Notes: generated by a model from the letters alone, not told the origin. A DNA stretch of 15,465 nt from Streptomyces aureocirculatus (GCF_000720475.1 NZ_JOAP01000087.1:1-15465); one strand, 5' to 3'. Shown: positions 1-8,362, counted from the first letter of the stretch. Numbers and translations: made by a program.

Positions 1-147
1 CCCGTAGCGTCCGTCACCAGGCGATGCTTGCTGCCCGCCCTGCCCCGGCCGACGGGGCTTCGTCCCGTCTTGGCTCCCCCTTCAACGCCCGGATGTGGGT
101 GGCTTTGTCCACGAGAACCGACAGCACCAGTACATGAGATTGGGAGG
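1..147 (-). pseudogene. IS5-family transposase fragment, frameshifted, cut by window edge
   Basis: On the minus strand one frame reads VLVDKATHIRALKG and, after a frame change near 76-84, the adjacent frame reads GAKTGRSPVGRGRAGSKHR and then LVTDAT. Together they resemble the block around the first catalytic Asp of IS5-family DDE transposases (typically VDGSHIRALKGG, then TGPSPVDRGRPGSKHH). The catalytic half would lie beyond position 1. The upstream part (up to about 147) is only weakly transposase-like. The stretch 101-144 is 40/44 identical to the reconstructed sequence 1389-1421 plus 3372-3382, so two copies of this fragment exist in the window. It is a dead remnant. The family assignment rests on motif recognition only. 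Confidence 0.6.
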
Positions 148-479
148 CGTCGGCGGCGCGTCGTGTTCGATGTTCATGAGAAACAACAGCGCCCCCAGCG
201 CCCCAGCGCGCCCCGCCGCAGGGCCTCGTCCCGGGAAGCCGCGATGAGGCCCCAAGTAGCTCTGCGTAGTGTTCCGATTCCTTGACGTCCGGCCGCGGAG
301 CCCGCGCAAAAACCGATTGGCGAATCACGGCAGCCGCTGCTACTTTCGCGGAGGCCGTGCGAGAGAACGAGGAGGTGGTACCCGTGAACGTATCGATATG
401 GGTGCTCTCCTCCGGGGTCACGGTCGGGCGATAGGTCGTCCGGGAGCGCCGTTCAAGCGCACTCCCGAAAGGCACGACC
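148..479. other. Intergenic region upstream of the hydrolase gene
   Basis: No convincing gene is seen. A minus-strand open frame spans the stretch and runs into the IS5 fragment, but it shows no recognisable domain and probably reflects GC-rich frame openness. The only clear signal is a GAAAGG ribosome-binding site just before the ATG at 480. A promoter for the hydrolase must lie here, but no clear -10/-35 pair was found. Confidence 0.4.
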
Positions 480-1214
480 ATGGCCCTTCACTTCACTTCC
501 GAAAAGCGCCTCGACGACGGCGTCCTCGAACGCGAATTCACCCTCGGCGACATCCCCGGCATCCTGTGGACGCCCGCATCCGCACCGGCGCCGCTGATCC
601 TGCTCGGCCACCCCCCGCTCGGACTGCACAAGATGTACCCCCGCCTGGCGGCGCGGGCCCGCAGTGCCGCGGCCGAGGGCTTCGCCGCGGCCACCATCGA
701 GCTTCCCGGGAGCGGTGACCGGCCCCGTTGGGCCGCCGCCGAGCAGGCCCGCGCCGACCTGCGCCGGGCTATGGAAGCAGGCGAGCCGGTCAGCGACGAG
801 ATCATCGACGCCCTCATCCTCCCGCTCGTCGACAAAGCGGTCCCGGAATGGCAGGCCGCCCTTGACGCCCTCCTGCCGCTGCCCGAGATCGGCGGCCCGG
901 TCGGGTACTCGGGGGGAGTGATCTCCATCGGCATTCGCCTTGCGGTGGTCGAGCCGCGCATCGTGGCCGCCGGCTTCTTCGCCGGGAGTTTCGTGCCTCG
1001 CGCCATGTTCGAGGAGGCCCGCCAGGTCACCATTCCGCTGCACGTCCTGCTGCAGTGGGACGACGAAGGGAACGACCGGCAGGCGGCCCTGGACCTGTTC
1101 GACGCCTTCGGCTCCAAGGAGAAGACGCTGAACGCCAATATGGGCGGGCACACCGGCGTCCCGCAGTACGCGGGTGACCCCGCGGCACGGTTCTTCACCC
1201 GGCACCTGAAGTGA
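480..1214 (+). CDS. Alpha/beta hydrolase, dienelactone-hydrolase-like
   Basis: The 244-residue protein is of normal length for a small single-domain alpha/beta hydrolase and has no signal peptide, so it is probably cytosolic. The nucleophile elbow is GYSGG with Ser144. The likely acid is Asp194 or Asp195 in QWDDEG, and the catalytic His is His224 in GGHTG. The order Ser-Asp-His and the spacing fit the fold, and LLGHPP near residue 41 fits the strand before the oxyanion hole. The substrate cannot be told. The ATG at 480 is preceded by GAAAGG at a good distance. The gene stands alone: IS debris lies upstream, and a strong hairpin and an IS element follow. Unlike the genes at 3826-13607 it has no TTA codon, so it may not belong to the same locus. 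Confidence 0.85.
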   Translation: MALHFTSEKRLDDGVLEREFTLGDIPGILWTPASAPAPLILLGHPPLGLHKMYPRLAARARSAAAEGFAAATIELPGSGDRPRWAAAEQARADLRRAMEAGEPVSDEIIDALILPLVDKAVPEWQAALDALLPLPEIGGPVGYSGGVISIGIRLAVVEPRIVAAGFFAGSFVPRAMFEEARQVTIPLHVLLQWDDEGNDRQAALDLFDAFGSKEKTLNANMGGHTGVPQYAGDPAARFFTRHLK

Positions 1215-1312
1215 GGCCGGACCGCCAGGCCATCAGCAGACGGTAAGCCACGTTGGCCAGGATGCTGCTCGTCGAGGGCAGGTCCCGGCGCTCCTCTGCT
1301 GTCTATGCTGCG

Positions 1313-1337
1313 GGCCCCTGCCAACTCGGCAGGGGCC
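1313..1337 (+). terminator. GC-rich perfect hairpin downstream of hydrolase
   Basis: GGCCCCTGCC and GGCAGGGGCC form a perfect 10-bp stem around the 5-nt loop AACTC, about 100 bases after the hydrolase stop codon. There is no U-tract, which is common for actinomycete terminators. It is symmetric and could act in both directions. Alternatively it is an end structure of the decayed IS fragment next to it. Confidence 0.5.
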
Positions 1338-1388
1338 ACGCTGCCCGAAGCCATGAACTGTTCGATTTCTGCAGTGCTTCGGGTGCTG

Positions 1389-1421
1389 CCCAATCTCGTG
1401 TCCAGGTGCTGTCGGCTCTCG
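1389..1421 (+). repeat. Left half of an IS5-like fragment split by the IS1182 element
   Basis: Bases 1389-1421 joined to 3372-3382 (removing the IS1182 element and one target copy) give a 44-bp stretch that matches the minus strand of 144-101 at 40 of 44 positions. At protein level both copies share a pattern SHE...QSxVxVLSxLVDKA. So an IS5-like remnant sat here before the IS1182 element entered. Confidence 0.65.
1414..1421. repeat. Target-site duplication, left copy (GGCTCTCG)
   Basis: GGCTCTCG lies directly outside the left inverted repeat, and the same 8 bases lie directly outside the right inverted repeat at 3364-3371. A C next to both copies leaves one base of ambiguity in the boundary (8 or 9 bp). 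An intact duplication means a simple, fairly recent insertion. Confidence 0.8.
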
Positions 1422-1457
1422 GGCTCTGGCTCAACTTCTGGATGCTGTTGGTGATCT
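1422..1457 (+). repeat. IS1182-type element, left inverted repeat
   Basis: The outer 36 bases match the reverse complement of 3328-3363 with three mismatches (element positions 3, 13 and 18). The identical inner block is GGATGCTGTTGGTGATCT. Confidence 0.92.
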
Positions 1458-1560
1458 TCACTCGGTGGAGTGAAGCCTGCTGACTGCGGCTGTGTTCATG
1501 CCCTTGCGGTGCTGCGCTGGTGGGAGCGGGGCGGTTTCGGCGGTCGGAGGGGTGACCGCA

Positions 1561-3327
1561 GTGGCAATGGGTTCGGTTTCTGGGCGGGTGATTCCGCCGT
1601 TGACCGTGCGGATGGCACGGGCGAGCAACCCACGGGGAACGGCCGCGATGTGGGTGCGTGATCGGCTGGACGGTCTGTTCACCGATGCTGACTTCGCCGA
1701 CTGGTATCCGGCTGACGGACGGCGTGGGCTGTCGCCGGCTCAGCTGGCTCTCGTGTCGGTGCTGCAATATGCGGAGAACCTCACTGACCGGCAGGCAGCG
1801 GACGCAGTCCGCTGCCGTCTGGACTGGAAGTACTGTCTGGGCCTAGAGCTGGACAATCCGGGATTCGACTTCACGGTCCTGAGCGAATTCCGTGGCCGGG
1901 TGGCTGAAGGTGACCGCGCGGACCGGCTCTTGGCGCTGATCGTGGACCGGCTCGCAGAAGCCGGCCTGGTCAAACGGCGGGGACGGATCCGAACGGATTC
2001 AACCCATGTGCTCGCGGCGGTGCGCCGTCTGAACCGGGGTGAACTGGTCGCTGAGACGCTGCGCTGTGCTCTGGAGGAACTCACGCTGCAGGACGAAGGG
2101 TGGCTGGCCGCTCTCGTGACTCCTGACTGGGCAGACCGGTATGGCCGGCCGGTGCGCTATGACCGCCTGCCCCCTGGCGGAGACCCGTTGATCGCCTGGG
2201 TGCAGCGGGTGGGTGAGGACGGGCTGCATATCCTGCGCGCCGTCTATCGCGACGATGCCCCTTCTGGCCTGCGGAAGTTGAGATCGGTACAGGTCCTGCG
2301 GCAGGTCTGGGTCCAGCAGTACTGGCACGACGAAGCGGGCCAACTCCGCTGGCGGGCAGCGAAGTCGACCCGTGACCGAGCCAGCCGCAGGACGATGGCG
2401 CAAAGGAACACCGGCAAAGCCTCAGCAGACGGCCGGCCGGATCCTGCTTCAGCACGGGTGCCATGGTCCACGATGGAGATCGTCACCCCGCACGATCCCG
2501 AGGCCCGATACAGCCAGAAGGTCACCGCGGCCGGCCAGCGCGACTGGATCGGCTATCGCGATCACCAGACCGAGACCTGCGACGAATCCTGCCCCAACGT
2601 CATCGTCCAGGTCGTCACCCGCCCGGCGCCGCAACAGGACATCGACGCCCTCGACGACATCCACCAACAGCTGACCCGCCAGGGCTTTCACCCCCTCGAG
2701 CACGTCGTCGACGGCGGCTATGTCACCCTGGACAGCGTCCACCGAGCAGCCATGACCTGGGACATCCCCCTGCTCGGCCCGGTCCGCGAGGACCCACAGG
2801 CCGCCCAGCGGCCGGGCTTCACGAAAGAGGACTTCCACATCGACTGGGAGAACCACACCCTCACCTGCCCGAACGGCATCACCAGCCCGCCCTGGAAAAC
2901 CGCCCTGGGCGACGGACACCCCCGACTGTCCGTCCTCTTCCCCCGCAAGGCATGCCGGGAATGCAAGGACCGCCTGAAGTGCACCGGCAATGTCGATGGC
3001 AAAGGACGCCACATCCTCCTGCTGCCCGAGCCCCAGCAGAAGATCCAGTCCCAGGTCAGGAAAGAGCAGAAGACTAGCAACTGGCAGCGACGCTATGCCA
3101 TCCGCGCAGGCTGCGAGGCCACAGTCTCAGAGACCGTCCACGCTCATGGCCTGCGTCACTGCCGCTACCGCGGCCTGGCAAAGACGCACGTCCAGCACGT
3201 ACTACTCACAGCCGCCGGAACCAACATCGTCCGACTTAGCGAATGCTTCCCGCCCGGCACTACAGCAGCTTCTCCAACACGACCACCCAGCCACTTCCGG
3301 CAGCTCTGCCAAAGACTAACGGCCTAG
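1561..3327 (+). CDS. IS1182-family DDE transposase
   Basis: This gene encodes the transposase of the surrounding element. From the GTG at 1561 it is 588 residues, a usual IS1182 length. The N-terminal block (about residues 20-120) with LSPAQLALVSVLQYAENL and LDWKYCLGLELDNPGFD is the characteristic IS1182 DUF772-type domain. The DDE catalytic residues are Asp146 (RTDSTHV), Asp384 (VDGGY) and Glu519 (GCEATVSE), the last followed by the usual YRGLAKTHVQHVLLTAAGTN. A Cys cluster, CRECKDRLKC, lies between the second Asp and the Glu. GGAGGGG at 1546-1552 favours GTG 1561 as start. The ATG at 1567 or an upstream start at 1492 are alternatives. No frameshift is seen. Confidence 0.93.
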   Translation: MAMGSVSGRVIPPLTVRMARASNPRGTAAMWVRDRLDGLFTDADFADWYPADGRRGLSPAQLALVSVLQYAENLTDRQAADAVRCRLDWKYCLGLELDNPGFDFTVLSEFRGRVAEGDRADRLLALIVDRLAEAGLVKRRGRIRTDSTHVLAAVRRLNRGELVAETLRCALEELTLQDEGWLAALVTPDWADRYGRPVRYDRLPPGGDPLIAWVQRVGEDGLHILRAVYRDDAPSGLRKLRSVQVLRQVWVQQYWHDEAGQLRWRAAKSTRDRASRRTMAQRNTGKASADGRPDPASARVPWSTMEIVTPHDPEARYSQKVTAAGQRDWIGYRDHQTETCDESCPNVIVQVVTRPAPQQDIDALDDIHQQLTRQGFHPLEHVVDGGYVTLDSVHRAAMTWDIPLLGPVREDPQAAQRPGFTKEDFHIDWENHTLTCPNGITSPPWKTALGDGHPRLSVLFPRKACRECKDRLKCTGNVDGKGRHILLLPEPQQKIQSQVRKEQKTSNWQRRYAIRAGCEATVSETVHAHGLRHCRYRGLAKTHVQHVLLTAAGTNIVRLSECFPPGTTAASPTRPPSHFRQLCQRLTA

Positions 3328-3363
3328 AGATCACCAACAGCATCCGGAAGCTGAGCCAGAACC
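3328..3363 (-). repeat. IS1182-type element, right inverted repeat
   Basis: Reverse complement of the left repeat with three mismatches. It begins immediately after the transposase stop codon. Confidence 0.92.
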
Positions 3364-3371
3364 GGCTCTCG
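3364..3371. repeat. Target-site duplication, right copy (GGCTCTCG)
   Basis: Second copy of the 8-bp direct repeat that flanks the IS1182-family element. The first is at 1414-1421. Confidence 0.8.
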
Positions 3372-3384
3372 TGGACAAAGCCAG

Positions 3385-3579
3385 GGAGGTCGTCAGCGCG
3401 GCCGCGGTCAGCAGCATCCAAGGGTCTCCGAAGGGGCGCCCCTGGTGCTGTCGGTGCAGTACATGGTCCCAGACAAAGAGCCCGTCCCAGCCGGCCTGTT
3501 CTGCGGCAGCCGCCACGGTCGCGACGTTACGGGGGTCGGCGAAGTCACCGAACTTGGGGATGTTGATGGAGAAGCGCAT
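3385..3579 (-). pseudogene. LLM-class flavin/F420-dependent oxidoreductase, N-terminal fragment
   Basis: From the ATG at 3579 (minus) 65 residues read as the start of a luciferase-like monooxygenase: MRFSINIPKFGDFADP, then an Ala-rich helix, AGWDGLFVWDHV, and GRPFGDPWMLLTAAALTTS. These are the first beta strands of the TIM barrel of LLM oxidoreductases. Homology stops after TTS at about 3385, where the family normally goes on with an RIRLGT-like strand. The next bases (3382 down to 3372, then 1421 to 1389) match an IS5-like fragment found again at 101-144. The gene therefore lost about three quarters of its length at that junction, and the later IS1182 insertion is a second event. No strong ribosome site is seen. 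It is non-functional. Confidence 0.8.
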
Positions 3580-3825
3580 CCCAGCAGGATGTGTAGCAGG
3601 TCGCGAAGGGGCAATCGGATTCTGGCCAGACCGCTTCACCGAGGACGCCACCAGGAAATTCACGTGACCGTCGGCACTACCGTCCGGGCCCGGGGCCATC
3701 ATGTCGACTGCCTCCTCGCCGCCGCTGTGGGCGTGGACGCCCGCGCCACCTGAATCAGTCTCGCCCGGCACAATCGGGAAAAGCTTCGGCTCCTCCCTCG
3801 ATGTCATCCCCTCTCTGACTCGCCC

Positions 3826-4617
3826 TCAGCGCAGTTGCTGTGGGCTTGCTGTGTGGACTCGTTGTAACGCTTCGGTCAGGTGCGTGTGTAGCCGACCTGT
3901 CGCCGCCGCGACGACCGATGAGGACCGGGGAACCATCGCGTTGCCTTCGACGGTGGTCGCCACGCCTCCAGCCTCGTGCACGATGAGTGCGCCGGCCGCA
4001 TAGTCCCAGGGGCCCCCGTCCACTTCGACCATTGCGTCCGTCCTTCCTGCGGCCAGCGCACACAGGGCGCCGGCACCGCAGCCAGTCATGCGCAGGGTCC
4101 GGGCGTGAGGCCACAGTGTCAGGGCGATGCGCTGGGCCTCTTCCTGCCAGGGTTTGTGGGAGGCGGAGCACTCAACAACGGAGGCGGACAGCCGTTTCTC
4201 TCCGCTGGTTCGCAGTGGAGAGCCGTCCAGGTACGCGCCCTCACCGAGCCGTGCGTGGTACAGCTCGTCTGTCTCGGGGGCGTAGAACATGCCCAACTGC
4301 ACCTCGTTCCGATGGGCATAGGCGATGCTCACCCCCCACGGGCCGAGCCCACGGGCAAAGTTGATCGTGCCGTCAAGGGGGTCGATCAACCACAGGTGCT
4401 CATCGGAGGAGCCGTGTTCGCCGCTCTCCTCTGCCAAGATGCCATGGCCGGGGAAGCGTGCTCCGATGGCATCGATGATGAGTTGCTCGGACTGAAGGTC
4501 CGCGGCGGTGACCAGGTCCCAGCTTGACTTGTTCTCCTGCTGGTACGCACCGCTACGGAAGAGGTCGGCCAGGACCGCTCCGGCCCTGCGCGCGACGTCC
4601 GCCATGAAGTTGTGCAC
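3826..4617 (-). CDS. Inositol-monophosphatase-family phosphatase
   Basis: The 263-residue protein has all the metal-dependent IMPase motifs: VTAAD with Asp40, ILAEESG with Glu63/Glu64, WLIDPLDGTINF with Asp79 and Asp82, and WDYAAGALIVHEAGG with Asp205. It should hydrolyse a sugar- or cyclitol-phosphate with Mg2+ in the cytosol. The family also includes StrO of streptomycin clusters, histidinol-phosphate phosphatases and 3'-phosphoadenosine phosphatases, so the substrate is open. The start is the GTG at 4617. A GGAG ribosome site overlaps the end of the Nudix gene, only 9 bases upstream, so the two are probably translationally coupled. It is the last gene of the operon. A TTA leucine codon lies at 3865-3867. 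Confidence 0.9.
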   Translation of the reverse strand: MHNFMADVARRAGAVLADLFRSGAYQQENKSSWDLVTAADLQSEQLIIDAIGARFPGHGILAEESGEHGSSDEHLWLIDPLDGTINFARGLGPWGVSIAYAHRNEVQLGMFYAPETDELYHARLGEGAYLDGSPLRTSGEKRLSASVVECSASHKPWQEEAQRIALTLWPHARTLRMTGCGAGALCALAAGRTDAMVEVDGGPWDYAAGALIVHEAGGVATTVEGNAMVPRSSSVVAAATGRLHTHLTEALQRVHTASPQQLR

Positions 4618-4626
4618 TCTCTGCTC

Positions 4627-5064
4627 CTATCGGGCACCATGCGTGTGCTGCGAAAAGAGCTCCCGGTGTTGGGCGGTGAAGTCCCGCAAGATGGCGTTGT
4701 CCTCGTATGCTAACTCGCGACCGGACGCTTCGAGAGGGGTGAACCATCTGACGTCCTGCCCCTCTGTCAAGACGATCTCCTCAAGCTCGAACGCCGCCTT
4801 TGCCCAGAAAGTGTGCTCGGTTCCGTAGAAGCGCACGGCAGAGCAGTGCAGATGGACCTCTGACGGGGCGAGGGCGACACCCAGCTCCTCGTTGATCTCC
4901 CTTCGTACGCATTCCTCAGGCGTTTCCCCCGCCTCCATATGCCCTCCGGGCAAGCACCACTGGTTCGGGTAGGGGATCGAGGGCTTGTCGTCACGCAGGT
5001 ACAGCAGGACGTCGCCACGGTTATTCACCAGAATGATATTGGTGCCGTTGGTCTTCTCAGGCAT
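4627..5064 (-). CDS. Nudix hydrolase
   Basis: The 145-residue protein has a perfect Nudix box at residues 41-63 (G-x5-E-x7-REINEELGV), including the REINEE metal-binding helix. Nudix enzymes hydrolyse nucleoside diphosphates linked to another group, such as NDP-sugars, dNTPs or ADP-ribose. [12 protein letters not shown] is typical of the MutT/mannosyl-hydrolase side. The ATG at 5064 was chosen because it leaves a 16-base gap after the fusion gene, whereas the longer start at 5136 would overlap it and adds residues without family character. GAAAGG lies about 12 bases upstream of the ATG, somewhat far. Its place between an NDP-sugar enzyme and a phosphatase suggests recycling or trimming of a sugar nucleotide (inference). 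TTA codon at 4711-4713. Confidence 0.9.
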   Translation of the reverse strand: MPEKTNGTNIILVNNRGDVLLYLRDDKPSIPYPNQWCLPGGHMEAGETPEECVRREINEELGVALAPSEVHLHCSAVRFYGTEHTFWAKAAFELEEIVLTEGQDVRWFTPLEASGRELAYEDNAILRDFTAQHRELFSQHTHGAR

Positions 5065-5080
5065 ATCGGTTTCTGGCCTT

Positions 5081-7285
5081 TCAGCGCTGTGTGGCCAGGG
5101 CAGTCTTGCGGACTGCCGTGATGACACTCTCCACATCTGCAGGGGTCATCTTCGGAAAAAGCGGCAGTGACACTATGCGCTCCGACGTGTCTCGAGCCAC
5201 CGGCAGGTCGTCGGGGTGCATATGCAACTCTTCGCGGTAGTAGGGCTGCAAGTGCATGGAGACGAAGTGGACTCCAGTTCCGACACCTTCGGCCTTGAGC
5301 GCAGCCATGAACTCGTCGCGGGTGATCGCCAGCAGGTCCGTGCGCAGCTCGAGCACGTACAGATGGTGGACGTGGCGTGTGCCGGGCCGAGTGGCGAGCG
5401 GGCGCAGGCAGGGTAGGTCGGCGAACGCCTCGTTGTAGCGGCGGGTGTAGCGCTCCCGTATGGCAATGAACTCTTCCAGTTTGGGCAGCTGGTGAAGGCC
5501 GACGGATGCCTGCACGTCCGTCATGTTGTACTTGTAACCCGGTTGGACGAGCTGCCAGTGCGGAGAGCCGTCGCGTGCGTGCCTCTTCCACGCATCCTTG
5601 GTTATGCCATGCAGGCTGAGGACTCTGGCCCGCTCCGCTATCTCGTCGTCGTCCGTCACGAGCAGGCCGCCTTCGATCGTGGTCATGTTCTTGGTGGGAT
5701 AGAAGCTGAACGCCGCGGCCGTGCTGAGCTTCCCCACCTTCATGCCTTGGTACTCGGCCCCCAGGGCGTGCGCCGCGTCCTCGATGACGGTCAGTCCGTG
5801 CCGCTTCGCGATGTCGTTGATCGCCGTCATGTCGCAGGGCTGGCCTGCCATGTGGACGGGCAGAAGCACCTTGGTACGCGGGCTGATCGCCGCCTCGATC
5901 AGGGATACGTCGATGTTCAGGGTGTCGGGTTCGATGTCAACGAAGACCGGGGTGGCACCGAGATGGATGACGACGTTCGCGGTCGCAGGCCAGGAGACCG
6001 GAGTGGTGATCACTTCGTCGCCCGAGCCCACTCCCGCAGCCGCGAGCGCCACGTGCAGAGCCCCTGTGCACGAGTTGAGAGCGACCGCATGCTTGACTCC
6101 AAGATAGGAAGCGCAAAGCTCCTCGAACCGCTTGGTCTTGGGGCCTGTGGTGAGCCAGCCGGACCGAAGGGTGTCGAGGACCTCGTCCTCTTCTGCCTTG
6201 CCCAGATCCGGCAGCGCCAAGGGGAGGAAGGAGCGGCGCACAGGTTCCCCGCCGTGGAGCGCCGGCTTCGCCAGCAGCTCTCGCAGAGTGGCAACGGTGT
6301 GGTAGCGAGAGTCGTCGGCATCCGGGAACATGCCGTCAGCCAGAGCCTTTTGGATCTCGATGATGCCGTCGCGAACGGTGCAGAGAGGGCTGAACCCGGT
6401 CGCTTGCTCGAACCGCTCCCCGGAAACCTGATAGCTGCGCCGGTCGATCTGGTCGGGTATGAGTCGCAGCTCAACGTCATCAAACGCGTGGGTCACCTGC
6501 TGGGCGATGTGGCTGACCCGGTAGTTGGAACCGGCCACGTTGAAGATCCGACCGCCGCCGATTCGCTCCTGCGGCAGGCGAAGGCACAGGAGATAGGCGC
6601 GTGCCGCGTCCGTGACGTGCAGGAGCGGGCGCCACTGCTCGCCGTCGCCATGGACCTGTACATAGCCGTTGGTCGCGCCGGACATCGTCATGATGTTGGC
6701 CACCAGGTCGAAGCGCATGCGAGGTGAGAGGCCGAAAAGAGTCGCCTTGCGCAACGACATCGTGTGAAAGGTGTCAGTCGCCAGAGCGAGCAGGGCCTTC
6801 TCCGTCTCCAGCTTGGTTCGGGCGTACACGGTCAGCGGGCTAACGGCGTCGTCCTCGGTCCGCCGCTCGTCGCCGGAGGGGCCGTAGACGCTGCACGAGG
6901 AGGCGAAGAGGAATCGGCCGACCCCACGCTCCTTGGCGGCTTCGGCTAATTTGATCACCGCGTCGCGGTTGACCGCCTCCGTCCAGCCAGGGTCGAGGTC
7001 ACCGGCGGGGTCGTTGCTGAGGGCCGCCAGGGCGATGACCGCGTCCGCTCCGTCCACCAATGAGTAGTCGAGATCGCGTACGTCGGCGTGGACGACGTCC
7101 AGTGTGGGGTGGTCGATCACTGGCTTCAGTACCTCGATGCCGAAGTAGTACGTGTCGACCGCAGTCACTTGATATCCCGATTCTAAGAGCAGCGGGACGA
7201 GTACCGCGCCCAGATAACCGCCGGCACCGGTGACCAGTACCCTTTTGCGGTGTTCCGGGAGCTTCAAAGACGATGAATGAGTCAT
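5081..7285 (-). CDS. Bifunctional SDR epimerase/dehydratase fused to StrS-type aminotransferase
   Basis: A single 734-residue frame holds two full enzymes. Residues about 14-318 are an NDP-sugar SDR: NAD-binding TGAGGYLG at 19-26, the SSCSVYG serine region near 130, and catalytic Tyr154/Lys158 in VYARTK. Residues about 351-730 are a DegT/DnrJ/EryC1/StrS aminotransferase: NSCTGALH near 404, IEDAAHALG with the PLP Asp503, and [14 protein letters not shown] with the PLP Lys532. A linker of about 30 residues joins them. These enzymes are normally separate. Together they could make a keto-sugar or keto-cyclitol and transaminate it. The ATG at 7285 has AGGGG eight bases upstream. A GTG at 7387 would add 34 residues unlike any SDR. 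It heads the operon with the Nudix and IMPase genes. TTA codon at 6947-6949. Confidence 0.9.
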   Translation of the reverse strand: MTHSSSLKLPEHRKRVLVTGAGGYLGAVLVPLLLESGYQVTAVDTYYFGIEVLKPVIDHPTLDVVHADVRDLDYSLVDGADAVIALAALSNDPAGDLDPGWTEAVNRDAVIKLAEAAKERGVGRFLFASSCSVYGPSGDERRTEDDAVSPLTVYARTKLETEKALLALATDTFHTMSLRKATLFGLSPRMRFDLVANIMTMSGATNGYVQVHGDGEQWRPLLHVTDAARAYLLCLRLPQERIGGGRIFNVAGSNYRVSHIAQQVTHAFDDVELRLIPDQIDRRSYQVSGERFEQATGFSPLCTVRDGIIEIQKALADGMFPDADDSRYHTVATLRELLAKPALHGGEPVRRSFLPLALPDLGKAEEDEVLDTLRSGWLTTGPKTKRFEELCASYLGVKHAVALNSCTGALHVALAAAGVGSGDEVITTPVSWPATANVVIHLGATPVFVDIEPDTLNIDVSLIEAAISPRTKVLLPVHMAGQPCDMTAINDIAKRHGLTVIEDAAHALGAEYQGMKVGKLSTAAAFSFYPTKNMTTIEGGLLVTDDDEIAERARVLSLHGITKDAWKRHARDGSPHWQLVQPGYKYNMTDVQASVGLHQLPKLEEFIAIRERYTRRYNEAFADLPCLRPLATRPGTRHVHHLYVLELRTDLLAITRDEFMAALKAEGVGTGVHFVSMHLQPYYREELHMHPDDLPVARDTSERIVSLPLFPKMTPADVESVITAVRKTALATQR

Positions 7286-7383
7286 GCCACGTACCCCTAA
7301 AGACGACGGTGGATAGGTTTGCTGGCCGTGGGTGATCGTGAGGCGTCCGCTGCATGAGCAGTGCATCTCGGCAAGGGACCGCT

Positions 7384-7653
7384 TCACGTTGCGTACTGAG
7401 TCGCCCTCTGGTTAAAGGTCATGACTGCGGTCGCATCGGTATTCCAGAAGGCGTTGACGGTTTCCACAGCCGACCCCGGTAATCTTGCCGCCACTTCGAG
7501 ATTCGCCTTCTCCACCTCTAGGAACCTGGCGAGTTCTCCGATGTACGGCTGCAACACATCCTGCGTGCGCACTGGATCGTCGTCAACATAGGTATGGCTG
7601 TTCGCAATGAGTGCGTACGCACGGTCGGCGCCCGCCGCCGCTCGGCCGGGCAC
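7384..7653 (-). CDS. Possible small ORF or gene remnant, unrecognised
   Basis: An 89-codon frame from GTG 7653 ends at a TGA (7384-7386) that overlaps a GTG at 7387 in the frame of the downstream fusion gene (GTGA overlap). It reads as ordinary protein (helical stretch VLQPYIGELARFLEVEKANL, then VNAFWNTDATAVMTFNQR), and its base use is less extreme than a random GC-rich shadow. I do not recognise a family. The frame is closed by a stop a few codons above the GTG and no good ribosome site is visible, so it could be the C-terminal remnant of a larger gene broken by a frameshift. It is on the same strand as the operon below it. Confidence 0.35.
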   Translation of the reverse strand: MPGRAAAGADRAYALIANSHTYVDDDPVRTQDVLQPYIGELARFLEVEKANLEVAARLPGSAVETVNAFWNTDATAVMTFNQRATQYAT

Positions 7654-8293
7654 GATGCACGCTCAAGCCTCTCGCGCGTCCTGAGGTCTGCGTCCCTCGG
7701 CGATGGTTCCGTCCGCGGTCCACCCTGCCCAATGAAAGGGACTTCGACTCCACGACCCGGGTCGCGCCGCTGGCAGGATGGCGAGCGGGTCCACGAGGTC
7801 ACCTCGATGTGCACGGCATGGCCGTTCAACTGCGCAGACGCACGGGGGCAGACCACGACGTTTACGATGGTCTCCTCCAGGGGCGTCAGCGGCGACGCTG
7901 CCTTCGCCCTGGCCCACCGCCCATGCACTCACGTACGTCGCTACCGGTGCCTACCAGCGACCCCCTGAGTGAAGCCTGACCAGCGTGGCCAGTTGCATGG
8001 CTCGCAGCTCTCAGTCCGGGGTTACGCAACGGCAAACGGGGCCGCCTACTCGATCATCGACTGACCCATGACGTCGGCCCCTACAAACGGCCGCGCTTGC
8101 GTTATCCATGGCGATGGGGTGCGCAAAGAGGACAGCCGGTCCTGCCAGGGGTCAGTGCACCGCGCGCCGGTGGGTGGACTTGGGCGCTGCTGGACCTGGC
8201 CGACTTCGCCGCCGACCTCACGCACCTGGCCCTGGCCACCGAGCGGGAGATAGCACAGGTCCAGTACCGCCCCCACCCGATCACAAGAACTTC
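7654..8293. other. Stretch without a supportable gene
   Basis: Several open frames exist on both strands, but none has a recognisable domain, a convincing start or a consistent codon pattern. A plus-strand piece around 8195-8270 reads ALLDLADFAADLTHLALA and looks protein-like, perhaps a decayed gene end. A lone StrR-type half site, GTTCAACTG, lies at 7824-7832 without its partner. The region may be the graveyard of one or two genes. Confidence 0.35.
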
Positions 8294-8335
8294 GCCGCCC
8301 ATCCCCCTAGCGAGAAAGCTAAGAAGGTGGGCGGC
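8294..8335 (-). terminator. Hairpin downstream of the membrane-protein gene
   Basis: GCCGCCCA (8294-8301) pairs with TGGGCGGC (8328-8335), and an inner TAGC/GCTA pair closes a GAGAAA loop. It lies 28 bases past the stop codon of the minus-strand gene ending at 8363, the usual place for a terminator. There is no long U-tract. Confidence 0.5.
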
Positions 8336-8362
8336 TATGTGCGGCGTGTTCCTGCCTTGGGG

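Larger units (their letters stand above)
1422..3363 (+). mobile_element. Complete IS1182-family insertion sequence (1942 bp)
   Basis: The element has 36-bp terminal inverted repeats (1422-1457 and 3328-3363, 33 of 36 identical), both starting GGYTCTGGCTCA. It carries one long transposase gene and is flanked by an 8-bp direct duplication. The transposase stop codon ends at 3327, directly against the right repeat. Length and single-gene layout fit the IS1182 family. Gene and ends appear intact, so it may still be active. It sits inside an older IS5-like fragment that already truncated an oxidoreductase gene. Confidence 0.92.

Noticed and set aside
488..1393. 301-codon and 250-codon minus-strand frames over the hydrolase
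   Set aside because: They are shadows of the hydrolase gene in GC-rich DNA, with low-complexity Arg/Ala/Ser-rich translations.
5492..6727. 411-codon plus-strand frame
   Set aside because: It is antisense to the SDR-aminotransferase fusion, whose motifs are unmistakable; the translation has no domain character.
7824..7832. Second StrR-type half site GTTCAACTG
   Set aside because: The partner half at the 11-base spacing (7844-7852) does not match, and a single 9-base half site is expected by chance at this window size.
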